Source of the DNA: an uncultured Pseudorhodobacter sp.
GTDB taxonomy: Bacteria > Pseudomonadota > Alphaproteobacteria > Rhodobacterales > Rhodobacteraceae
Length of the DNA stretch: 6,077 nt
Direction of reading: 5' to 3'
NCBI GenBank assembly: GCA_945957495.1
Contig: CAMFLG010000210.1
Span: 1 to 6,077, forward strand
The notes below the pieces were generated by a model. It searched no databases and had not been told where the DNA came from. It saw nothing but the letters and a program-made list of their open reading frames with translations. A program made the translations under genes and the position numbers. This document shows, piece after piece, positions 1-5,571 of the stretch. How positions within the stretch are numbered: position 1 is the first letter of the stretch; every line of letters begins with the position of its first letter.

Positions 1-96
1 TTCCGCGACGCCGCAGGCAGCCTTAACCAATGGGTCGCAGCCGTGGCGGACGAGGTGATCCTTGCCGTGGCGGGCCTTCCACTGAAAGTGAAATGA
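1..96 (+). CDS. cobU: Adenosylcobinamide kinase / adenosylcobinamide-phosphate guanylyltransferase, C-terminal fragment
   Basis: Reading from base 1 in frame 1 gives 31 residues ending in a TGA stop. The gene begins upstream of the window. The peptide has the typical CobU/CobP tail: an FRDxAGxLNQ segment, then a VADEVILAVAGLPL strand and a terminal lysine-rich end. The family phosphorylates adenosylcobinamide and then transfers GMP from GTP, giving adenosylcobinamide-GDP in the cytoplasm. The nucleotide-binding P-loop lies in the missing N-terminal part, so activity cannot be judged here. Its stop overlaps the start of the next gene in an ATGA tetranucleotide, and that neighbour is cobT, which strongly supports the assignment. 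In the aerobic-pathway nomenclature the gene is called cobP. Confidence 0.85.
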   Translation, partial: FRDAAGSLNQWVAAVADEVILAVAGLPLKVK

Positions 97-1115
97 TGAC
101 TGAAAACACCTTCCAGATCGGCGCGCTTGCCGCCATCGCCGGGCTTGCCGCAACCCTGCCGCAGGCGGATAGCGCCGCGGCCGACGCGGCACGCGCGCGC
201 CAGAACAGTCTGACCAAACCGCCGGGATCGCTGGGTCGGCTAGAGGATCTGGCCTGTTTCATGGCCGCATGGCGTGGCACCGCCCGCCCTGAAATCACCC
301 GCGCGCAAGCGATTGTCTTTGCGGGAAATCACGGCATCTGCGCCCAGCGCGTCAACCCGTTCCCGCAAGAAGTCACTGCCCAGATGGTGCTGAACTTTCA
401 GGCCGGGGGCGCCGCGATCAACCAGTTGTGCCGGGTCAATGGGGCCGACCTGTCGGTGATCGCACTGGATCTGGACAACCCCACCGCCGATTTCACCACC
501 GGCCCTGCGATGACCGAGGCTGAAACGCTTGACGCGCTGAACCGCGGGGCTGCTGCTGTTGATAAGACGGCGGATGTGCTGATTTTGGGCGAAATGGGCA
601 TCGGCAATTCCACCGTCGCCGCGGCGCTTGCGATGGCGCTGTTTGGCGGGTCGGCGGTGGATTGGGTCGGCCCCGGCACCGGGTCTGACGCCGAGGGCAT
701 GGCCCGCAAGGTGCGCGCCATTGAAACCGGCGTGCTGCGCCATTCCGGCCTGACACCGGCGCGGGTGCTGGCGGCCTTGGGCGGGCGCGAACAGGCCGCG
801 ATCTGCGGCGCGGTGCTGGCGGCCCGCGCCGCGCGTATCCCGGTCATTCTGGATGGATTCATCTGCACGGCGGCGGCGTCGGTTCTGTACGCCGCCGACC
901 CGGCCCTGCTGGACCATTGCCTTGTCGGCCATTGCAGCGCGGAACCCGGGCACCGCAAGCTGTTGACCGCGCTGAACAAACGCGCGGTTCTGGAGTTTGA
1001 CATGCGCCTTGGCGAAGGCTCTGGCGCGGCCTTGGCCCTTGGCATCCTGCGCTCTGCGCTGGCTTGCCACAACGGCATGGCGACCTTCGGCGAGGCCGGG
1101 GTTTCCGAAGGATGA
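93..1115 (+). CDS. cobT: Nicotinate-nucleotide--dimethylbenzimidazole phosphoribosyltransferase
   Basis: The 340-residue product has the usual length for CobT (about 340-356). It transfers phosphoribose from nicotinate mononucleotide to 5,6-dimethylbenzimidazole, making alpha-ribazole 5'-phosphate, the lower ligand of cobalamin. Visible family motifs are TKPPGSLGRLE at residues 41-51, GNHG at 78-81, EMGIGNST at 167-174, and LGEGSGA near the C-terminus with Glu308, which matches the catalytic Glu317 of the Salmonella enzyme. I chose the ATG at 93 because it overlaps the cobU stop (ATGA). A second in-frame ATG follows immediately at 96 and could equally be used. An upstream in-frame start at 30 would lie inside cobU and is unlikely. 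The Shine-Dalgarno signal is weak, which fits translational coupling to cobU. In the aerobic nomenclature this enzyme is called CobU. Confidence 0.96.
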   Translation: MMTENTFQIGALAAIAGLAATLPQADSAAADAARARQNSLTKPPGSLGRLEDLACFMAAWRGTARPEITRAQAIVFAGNHGICAQRVNPFPQEVTAQMVLNFQAGGAAINQLCRVNGADLSVIALDLDNPTADFTTGPAMTEAETLDALNRGAAAVDKTADVLILGEMGIGNSTVAAALAMALFGGSAVDWVGPGTGSDAEGMARKVRAIETGVLRHSGLTPARVLAALGGREQAAICGAVLAARAARIPVILDGFICTAAASVLYAADPALLDHCLVGHCSAEPGHRKLLTALNKRAVLEFDMRLGEGSGAALALGILRSALACHNGMATFGEAGVSEG

Positions 1116-1879
1116 GTGCCTTGCGCGCCCGTCTGGCAGAGGTTCAGCTGGCCGTGATGCTGCTGACCCGGCTGCCTGCCGGGCGTCTAAACGTGGCCCA
1201 CCCGATTGGTGCCGCGACCTGGGCCTTTCCCATTGTGGGCGCGCTGGTGGGCGGGCTTTCCGCGATTGTTTTGACGGGCGCCCTTGCGGCAGGGGTTCCT
1301 GCCAGCATGGCCGCCGGTCTTGCCCTGATCACGTCCGTTCTGGCGACGGGCGGGCTGCACGAGGACGGGCTGGCCGATTGCGCCGATGGCTTTGGCGGCG
1401 GGCGCGACCGGGCGCGCAAATTAGAGATCATGCGCGACAGCCGCATCGGCAGTTACGGCGCGCTGGCGCTGGTTCTGGGCCTGGGGCTGCGCTGGCAGGG
1501 TCTGGCGAATGTTTCCGCGAACGGCGAATACTTCGCAGCTATAGCATTGATATCGCTAGCGATCTCTAGCCGGGCCGCGCTACCGCTGGCGCTGCTGTGG
1601 ATGCCCGCAGCCCGCGCCGACGGGATGGGAAAATCGGCCGCCGGAACCACCCCGGCGCGGGCTGCCGTGGCGCTTGCCCTTTCGGCGGTGGCGATGGCCG
1701 CCTTGATCGGGCCGGGCGCGGCGGCGATCATTCTGATCGTCCAGGCGGGCGTGCAACTGGGATTTGGCTGGATCGCGACGCGGCAGATCGGCGGGCAAAG
1801 CGGCGATGTGCTGGGCGCGATGCAGCAATTGGCCGAGATTGCGGGCTGGTGCGCACTGGCCACCCTCAGCCATGGCTGA
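1112..1879 (+). CDS. cobS: Adenosylcobinamide-GDP ribazoletransferase (cobalamin synthase)
   Basis: The 255-residue polytopic inner-membrane protein joins adenosylcobinamide-GDP to alpha-ribazole (phosphate), the step that completes the nucleotide loop of cobalamin. It carries the CobS signature GGLHEDGLADCADGFGGG from residue 80 (acidic and histidine residues H83, E84, D85, D89, D92). RKLEIMRDSRIGSYG follows at 102-116, and GQSGDVLGA lies near the C-terminus. Several hydrophobic Ala/Leu/Ile-rich segments between and after these motifs are probable membrane helices. The length suits the family (about 245-260). The ATG at 1112 overlaps the cobT stop as ATGA, so the two genes are probably translationally coupled; an earlier in-frame ATG at 1064 lies inside cobT and is less likely. 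Codons 1535-1570 are unusually AT-rich and contain rare codons (see findings). In the aerobic nomenclature it is called cobV. Confidence 0.96.
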   Translation: MSALRARLAEVQLAVMLLTRLPAGRLNVAHPIGAATWAFPIVGALVGGLSAIVLTGALAAGVPASMAAGLALITSVLATGGLHEDGLADCADGFGGGRDRARKLEIMRDSRIGSYGALALVLGLGLRWQGLANVSANGEYFAAIALISLAISSRAALPLALLWMPAARADGMGKSAAGTTPARAAVALALSAVAMAALIGPGAAAIILIVQAGVQLGFGWIATRQIGGQSGDVLGAMQQLAEIAGWCALATLSHG

Positions 1880-1885
1880 AAGCCC

Positions 1886-1899
1886 GGGGCGCGCGCCCC
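1886..1899. repeat. 14-bp perfect GC palindrome after cobS
   Basis: GGGGCGCGCGCCCC reads the same on both strands and begins six bases after the cobS stop. It sits just left of the hairpin at 1903-1929. It could add to 3'-end structure for cobS transcripts, but no T-run follows, so it is not a canonical intrinsic terminator by itself. Confidence 0.5.
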
Positions 1900-1902
1900 C
1901 TC

Positions 1903-1929
1903 GCCACATTCGCCATAGGCGAATGTGGC
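1903..1929. terminator. Perfect 12-bp hairpin between convergent cobS and gltX
   Basis: The arm GCCACATTCGCC at 1903-1914 and its exact reverse complement GGCGAATGTGGC at 1918-1929 flank a 3-base ATA loop. The element lies in the 85-base gap between the ends of two convergent genes, which is where a bidirectional terminator or 3'-end stabilising stem is expected. Neither side has a run of T after the stem, so a Rho-independent terminator is only a tentative label. An intergenic repeat or a protein-binding palindrome are alternatives. Confidence 0.45.
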
Positions 1930-1933
1930 CTGA

Positions 1934-1961
1934 CCCCGGGATATTTAAGCCAAGATGAAAG
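1934..1961 (+). repeat. CCCCGGGATATTT...CCAAGATGAAAG intergenic string
   Basis: After the hairpin comes CCCCGGGATATTTAAG and then CCAAGATGAAAG, ending just before the gltX stop. From memory, strings of this form (CCCGGGA, then ATTT, then AAGATGAA) recur between genes in Rhodobacterales genomes. That recollection could not be verified here. The string is AT-richer than its surroundings and is non-coding in this window. Confidence 0.35.
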
Positions 1962-1964
1962 GGC

Positions 1965-3299
1965 TTAGAGTGTCGGGCGTTTTTGCAACAGTGGCATCAC
2001 GTCGGCCATTTCCGGGCCTGCGTCCAGACCGGTGACGGCCCGGCGCAGCGGGCGGAACAGGGTCTTGCCCTTGCGGCCCGTGGCCTCTTTCACCGCATTG
2101 GTCCATTCGCCCCAGGTGGCGGTGGTCCAGGGTTGCGGCGGTAACATGGCGAAAGCCTGTGCGACAAAATCGCGATCCTCATCATCCACCAGCGGGGTTG
2201 CCCCATCGCGGAACAGCGCCCACCACCCCTCCAGATCGGCCAGAACCGTGATGTTGGCCTTGGCGACGTTCCAGAACGCCTCTGCCTTGTCGGCGGGCAC
2301 GCCCAGCTTGGCGATGCGGTCCGCCACATTCGCCAAAGGCAGACTTTGCACATGCGCGCGGGTCAGCGGGAACAGGTCTTCGGCGTCAAATTTGGTGGGG
2401 GCCGCGCCAAAGCTTTCAATGTCGAACCCGTCGATCAGTTCTTGCATCGAGCTGGCAAGCTCCACCGGCTTGGACGACCCCAGACGCGCCATCAGAGACA
2501 AAAGCGCCATCGGTTCAACACCTTGCGCGCGCAGATCGCGCAGCGAAAGCGTGCCAAGCCGCTTGGACAACTCCTCACCCTTCGCGCCGGTCAGCAGCGA
2601 ATGGTGCGCGAAATTCGGTGGCGTGCCCCCCATCGCCTGCATGATCTGGATCTGCGTTGCGGTGTTGGTGACATGGTCCGCGCCGCGCACGATGAAACTC
2701 ACGCCCATGTCGATATCATCCACCGACGAGGCGAAAGTATACAGGATCTGCCCATCGGCGCGGATCAGCACCGGGTCGGAAACCGAAGCCGCATCAATCG
2801 AAATCGGGCCAAGGATGCCATCGGGCCATTCGATCCGTTGTTGATCCAGCAGGAACCGCCAGTAGCCCTGACGCCCCTCTTCGCGCGCCTTGGCCTTTTC
2901 TTCCGCCGTCAGATGCAGCGACGCGCGGTCATAGACCGGCGGCTTGTGCATGTTCAGCTGTTTCTTACGCTTGAGGTCCAGTTCCACCGGCGTCTCAAAA
3001 CACTCATAGAACCGGCCCGCTGCGCGCAACTGATCCGCCGCTTCGCGGTAGCGGTCAAACCGCAGCGATTGCTTTTCGACCCGGTCCCAATGCAGGCCAA
3101 GCCACTCCAGATCGGCCATGATGCCATCGGCATATTCCTGTTTGGAGCGTTCCTGATCGGTGTCATCCAGCCGCAGGATGAAAGTGCCCCCGGCTTTGCG
3201 GGTGATCAGATAGTTCATCAGCGCCGTGCGCAGGTTGCCGACGTGGATATAGCCGGTCGGCGACGGGGCAAAGCGGGTAACGGTGGGTCTGGCGGTCAT
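1965..3299 (-). CDS. gltX: Glutamate--tRNA ligase (glutamyl-tRNA synthetase)
   Basis: The 444-residue cytoplasmic class I aminoacyl-tRNA synthetase charges tRNA with glutamate using ATP. The N-terminal Rossmann domain shows RFAPSPTGYIHVGNLRTA at residues 9-26, with HVGN (19-22) as the HIGH motif. ILRLDDTD at 41-48 replaces the commoner RIEDTD. The KMSKS-type loop is ELSKR at 243-247, in a GAKGEELSKRLG context. The C-terminal part matches the anticodon-binding domain. The length is at the short end for bacterial GluRS (about 440-490). The zinc-site cysteines of the E. coli enzyme are missing: only Cys100 remains in YECFET, and YDRASLHL stands where the second pair would be. The ATG at 3299 has an AGGAG ribosome site at 3308-3312, eight bases upstream. 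Many alphaproteobacteria have two GluRS genes, so this may be one of a pair. Confidence 0.96.
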   Translation of the reverse strand: MTARPTVTRFAPSPTGYIHVGNLRTALMNYLITRKAGGTFILRLDDTDQERSKQEYADGIMADLEWLGLHWDRVEKQSLRFDRYREAADQLRAAGRFYECFETPVELDLKRKKQLNMHKPPVYDRASLHLTAEEKAKAREEGRQGYWRFLLDQQRIEWPDGILGPISIDAASVSDPVLIRADGQILYTFASSVDDIDMGVSFIVRGADHVTNTATQIQIMQAMGGTPPNFAHHSLLTGAKGEELSKRLGTLSLRDLRAQGVEPMALLSLMARLGSSKPVELASSMQELIDGFDIESFGAAPTKFDAEDLFPLTRAHVQSLPLANVADRIAKLGVPADKAEAFWNVAKANITVLADLEGWWALFRDGATPLVDDEDRDFVAQAFAMLPPQPWTTATWGEWTNAVKEATGRKGKTLFRPLRRAVTGLDAGPEMADVMPLLQKRPTL

Positions 3300-3307
3300 G
3301 GAAGGCT

Positions 3308-3312
3308 CTCCT
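3308..3312 (-). promoter_or_regulatory. Ribosome binding site of gltX
   Basis: AGGAG on the minus strand lies eight bases before the ATG at 3299. It is the clearest Shine-Dalgarno sequence in the window and fixes the gltX start. Confidence 0.75.
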
Positions 3313-3353
3313 GCAACCGCCCTTCCCTGTCATACTGCCCGGGAATTGTCCAG

Positions 3354-3382
3354 TTGAGCCACGGCATCTGCCAGCGTATGCA
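3354..3382 (+). promoter_or_regulatory. Possible sigma-70 promoter for the metallopeptidase gene
   Basis: TTGAGC at 3354-3359 and TATGCA at 3377-3382 are separated by 17 bases in the 130-base spacer between divergent gltX and the metallopeptidase gene. Transcription would begin near 3389, leaving a leader of about 40 bases before the ATG at 3430. If this is right, the alternative GTG at 3391 could not be the start. Both boxes are imperfect, so this is a suggestion only. Confidence 0.3.
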
Positions 3383-3429
3383 GGGCCTTTGTGCAAATGC
3401 GCGCGCCCCGGCCATCGAAAGACCCAGAT

Positions 3430-3828
3430 ATGCAAGACCTGCTTCCACCAGACCTGGACCGGATTGCCGCGCTGGTGGCCGCAGCCATCGCGCAATTGCC
3501 GGAGCCGTTTCGGGCAGAGGCCGGAAAAGTCGTGCTGCGGGTCGAGGATTTTCCCGAGGATGCGCTGTGGCAAGATATGGGCTGCGCGACGCCCTACGAG
3601 TTGACGGGGCTTTACGAAGGTGTGCCGCTGACAGAGAAATCCTTTTCCGATCAACCGCTTCAGCCCGATGTGATCTGGCTGTTCCGCAGGCCGATCCTGG
3701 AGGAATGGCTGGATCGCGGCGACATAGGCTTGGGCGATCTGGTGGCGCATGTCTATGTGCATGAATTGGCGCATCATTTCGGCTGGTCGGATGATGAGAT
3801 TGCCGCGATTGATCCCTGGTGGGAATGA
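3430..3828 (+). CDS. Zincin-like metallopeptidase family protein (minimal HExxH protein, PF06262 type)
   Basis: The 132-residue protein has no signal peptide or membrane segment and should be cytoplasmic. Its C-terminal signature is HELAHHFGWSDDEIAAID at residues 111-128. His111, Glu112 and His115 form HExxH, and Gly118 and Asp121 complete the extended HExxHxxGxxD zinc motif of minimal metzincin-like proteins. The middle holds the conserved stretch ELTGLYEGVPLTEKS followed by an IWLFRRPILEEW strand/helix. The family is widespread in Proteobacteria and Actinobacteria as short stand-alone proteins whose substrate is not known to me. In-frame starts also exist at 3391 (GTG) and 3397 (ATG). I prefer the ATG at 3430 because family members usually begin shortly before the PDLxxIxAL helix and because the likely promoter is just upstream. 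No strong ribosome site is visible; GAAAG at 3417-3421 is the best candidate. Confidence 0.88.
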   Translation: MQDLLPPDLDRIAALVAAAIAQLPEPFRAEAGKVVLRVEDFPEDALWQDMGCATPYELTGLYEGVPLTEKSFSDQPLQPDVIWLFRRPILEEWLDRGDIGLGDLVAHVYVHELAHHFGWSDDEIAAIDPWWE

Positions 3829-3867
3829 CTTCGCCCCGCCGAAATCCGCACAGCGCGGGATAAGCTG

Positions 3868-3896
3868 TTGGCGTTGATGCCTCGCGCCATTAAGAT
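3868..3896 (+). promoter_or_regulatory. Possible sigma-70 promoter for the exported-protein/pfkB pair
   Basis: TTGGCG at 3868-3873 and TAAGAT at 3891-3896 are 17 bases apart in the 119-base gap upstream of the start at 3948. A start of transcription near 3903 would give a leader of roughly 45 bases. The spacing is optimal and the -10 box is good, while the -35 box lacks the ACA half of the consensus. Confidence 0.4.
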
Positions 3897-3947
3897 GATG
3901 CCAAACGGCAAGCACAATCAGTGCGGTTCCGGGATGGAGAAAGCAGA

Positions 3948-4535
3948 ATGCCAGGAAAACTGAACCTTTTGAATGCAGCGGTGGTTGCGGCGGCCTTGGG
4001 CCTTGCCGCGCCCGTGATGGCGGGGCCGGTTGCGGACAAGGCTGCAGAGGTTGAAGCCGCGATGGCGGCGGGTGATTCTGCAGCGGCACTGACCGGCGCG
4101 TCCGATATCATGGCGCAGGTTTGGGATGCCACGCCCGATCTGGGCATCCGGCAATCGCTGTTGGTGACAGAGCCTGCGGCGGGTTACGGCATCTACAACC
4201 CGCGCCCGACGAACCAGTATAAATCCGGCGAGCCGGTCTACGTTTATGCGGAACCCTTTGGTTTTGCTTATGGTTCTCCGGGTGAGGGCCTGTCTGCCAT
4301 CGGCTTTACGGTTGACCTGCGGGTGCTGAGCGAAAGCGGTGAGGTTCTGGCGGAAATGCCGGCGCTGGCCGACCTGAACCTGACCTCGCGCTATCAGAAC
4401 CGCGAGTTTCAGGCCAATCTGACCTATACGCTTAGCGGTGTGGCGCCGGGGAAATATGTGCTGGAAACCACCCTGCATGACAAGAACTCTGCCAAGACCG
4501 GTACGTTCCAGACCACCATCGAGATTGTGGAATAA
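3948..4535 (+). CDS. Exported protein of unknown function, N-terminal helix plus beta-rich domain
   Basis: I do not recognise a family for this 195-residue protein. It begins with a Sec-type signal peptide: Lys4, a hydrophobic Ala/Val/Leu core at about 7-22, and a probable cleavage after PVMA at residue 25, so the mature protein should be periplasmic. Residues 27-60 are Ala/Glu/Asp-rich and probably helical. From about residue 75 to the end the pattern alternates as in beta strands, with YNPRPTNQYKSGEPVYVYAEP at the start, a GFTVDLRVLSESGEVLAE hairpin, and a closing PGKYVLETTLHDKNSAKTGTF segment. This suggests an immunoglobulin-like or similar beta sandwich. There are no cysteines and no transmembrane anchor after cleavage. 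The ATG at 3948 is chosen because GGAGA lies at 3936-3940, seven bases upstream; an in-frame GTG at 3921 would spoil the signal peptide. pfkB follows 27 bases downstream, so co-transcription is likely. Confidence 0.85.
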   Translation: MPGKLNLLNAAVVAAALGLAAPVMAGPVADKAAEVEAAMAAGDSAAALTGASDIMAQVWDATPDLGIRQSLLVTEPAAGYGIYNPRPTNQYKSGEPVYVYAEPFGFAYGSPGEGLSAIGFTVDLRVLSESGEVLAEMPALADLNLTSRYQNREFQANLTYTLSGVAPGKYVLETTLHDKNSAKTGTFQTTIEIVE

Positions 4536-4562
4536 AGCTTTCTTTCAAAAGGTTGCCGGGCC

Positions 4563-5516
4563 ATGACCGCCACCCAGACGCCGGTTTTGACGCTGACGCT
4601 GAACCCGGCGCTGGATATGGCCACGACGGTGGCGGCGGTGGTGCCGGACCAGAAACTGCGCTGTTCGGAACCGCTGCTGGACCCCGGCGGCGGTGGGCTG
4701 AACGTCAGCCGCGCCATCGCCGCACTGGGTGGGGAAAGCCTTGCTCTGGTGGCTTTGGGCGGGCTGACAGGGGATCGTCTGGCAGGGTTGATCCGCCGGG
4801 AATCCGTGCCTTTTCTTGCACTTACCGCCCCTGGGGAGACGCGGCAAAGCCTGACGGTGACGGATGCGTCCACGGGGCAGCAGTACCGGTTCATGTTGCC
4901 GGGGCCGGTTTGGAGCGAGACGGATCAGGACCGGGTGTTTCTGCTGTTGCGGGCCAGTGCGCGGCAGGGGGCGATCGGGGTGATTTCGGGCAGCCAGCCG
5001 CCCGGCGTGCCGGTGGATTTTCCCGCCCGTCTGGCGCGGTCAATGCCGGGGCTGAACGTGGTGCTGGACACCTCTGGTGCACCCCTGCGCGAGGCGATTG
5101 CCGACCCGATTCCGGGGCTCGCGGTGCTGCGGATGGACGATGAAGAGGCCGAGGCCTGCGCCGGGCGCAAGTTGGAAACCCGGGCACAAAGTGCCGATTT
5201 CGCATCCGAACTTGTTCTAAAAGGCGTGGCAAAACAAGTGATTATCGCGCGTGGCGCCGATGGGTCTGTGATGGCAGAGGCCGGTCGGCGGCTGTTTGCC
5301 AAGGCGGCAAAGGTGCGGCTGGTCAGCCGGGTGGGCGCGGGCGACAGCTTTGTCGCAGGCTACGTTCTGGCAACGGCGCGGGGGCAGGATTCGGCGGCGG
5401 CATTGGCTTATGGCGCGGCGGCGGCCAGTGCGGCGGTGACGACGGATGCGACGCAATTGTGCCATCTGGCCGATGTTGAACGCCTGCTGCCGGAATGCGT
5501 GGTTTCGGCCATTTAG
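4563..5516 (+). CDS. pfkB: PfkB-type phosphofructokinase (ribokinase superfamily hexose-phosphate kinase)
   Basis: The 317-residue cytoplasmic kinase most resembles E. coli 6-phosphofructokinase II (309 residues), which uses ATP to make fructose 1,6-bisphosphate. Matching features are NPALD at residues 14-18, KLRC at 31-34, EPLLDPGGGGLNVSRAI at 36-52 (sugar-binding signature), ISGSQPPGVP in the middle, VGAGDSFVAG with the catalytic base Asp261, and a TQLC near the end equivalent to TRLC of Pfk-2. The KPNQKE segment of Pfk-2 is replaced by RMDDEE at 190-195, so the NxxE motif becomes DxxE. 1-phosphofructokinase (FruK) or tagatose-6-phosphate kinase are alternatives, but the Pfk-2-like N-terminus favours PfkB. 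The ATG at 4563 has an AAAAGG ribosome site at 4547-4552. The gene follows an exported-protein gene and is probably co-transcribed with it. Confidence 0.88.
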   Translation: MTATQTPVLTLTLNPALDMATTVAAVVPDQKLRCSEPLLDPGGGGLNVSRAIAALGGESLALVALGGLTGDRLAGLIRRESVPFLALTAPGETRQSLTVTDASTGQQYRFMLPGPVWSETDQDRVFLLLRASARQGAIGVISGSQPPGVPVDFPARLARSMPGLNVVLDTSGAPLREAIADPIPGLAVLRMDDEEAEACAGRKLETRAQSADFASELVLKGVAKQVIIARGADGSVMAEAGRRLFAKAAKVRLVSRVGAGDSFVAGYVLATARGQDSAAALAYGAAAASAAVTTDATQLCHLADVERLLPECVVSAI

Positions 5517-5524
5517 GCCGGAAA
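5503..5524 (+). terminator. Imperfect hairpin overlapping the pfkB stop codon
   Basis: TTTCGGCC at 5503-5510 can pair with GGCCGGAAA at 5516-5524 around an ATTTA loop, giving an eight-bp stem with one bulged G. The TAG stop spans the loop and the right arm. No T-run follows, so termination is uncertain. Confidence 0.25.
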
Positions 5525-5528
5525 TCGA

Positions 5529-5571
5529 CGTATGTTTTGCGTATGCCTGACGTATGCCAAACGTATGCCTG
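5529..5571. repeat. Four 11-bp-phased direct repeats of CGTATG(CC)
   Basis: CGTATG begins at 5529, 5540, 5551 and 5562, a period of exactly 11 bases. The units are CGTATGTTTTG, CGTATGCCTGA, CGTATGCCAAA and CGTATGCCTGA, so units 2 and 4 are identical. The phasing places each copy on nearly the same face of the DNA helix, as in iterons or cooperative operator arrays. The array lies between convergent pfkB and the ynfA-like gene, not upstream of either one. Confidence 0.8.

Noticed and set aside
1..92. Cobalamin riboswitch ahead of cobT
   Set aside because: The sequence upstream of cobT is coding for the end of cobU, with no leader or B12-box-like element. Any riboswitch would lie upstream of cobU outside the window.
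240..1070. Minus-strand open frames opposite cobT
   Set aside because: GC-rich coding DNA gives long antisense frames. The translations are Arg/Ala/Gln-rich without motifs, and cobT on the other strand is unambiguous.
3375..3381. Extra CGTATGC copy upstream of the metallopeptidase gene, possibly a member of the 5529-5582 array
   Set aside because: A single seven-base match in 6 kb is expected by chance and it has no phased partner. It overlaps the proposed -10 box and may simply be that.
3391..3429. Longer N-terminus for the metallopeptidase from GTG 3391 or ATG 3397
   Set aside because: It would add an Arg/Pro-rich segment unlike the family start and would lie at or before the likely transcription start.
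2346..3764. Long plus-strand open frame (472 codons) opposite gltX and into the metallopeptidase gene
   Set aside because: It is antisense to a clear tRNA synthetase gene, its composition is rich in Arg/His/Gln as expected from reverse reading of GC-rich code, and it shows no domain or ribosome site.
4536..4562. Terminator between the exported-protein gene and pfkB (AAAGCTTT palindrome)
   Set aside because: The palindrome is only eight bases with no loop and no GC stem, so it cannot form an intrinsic terminator. Co-transcription is the simpler reading.
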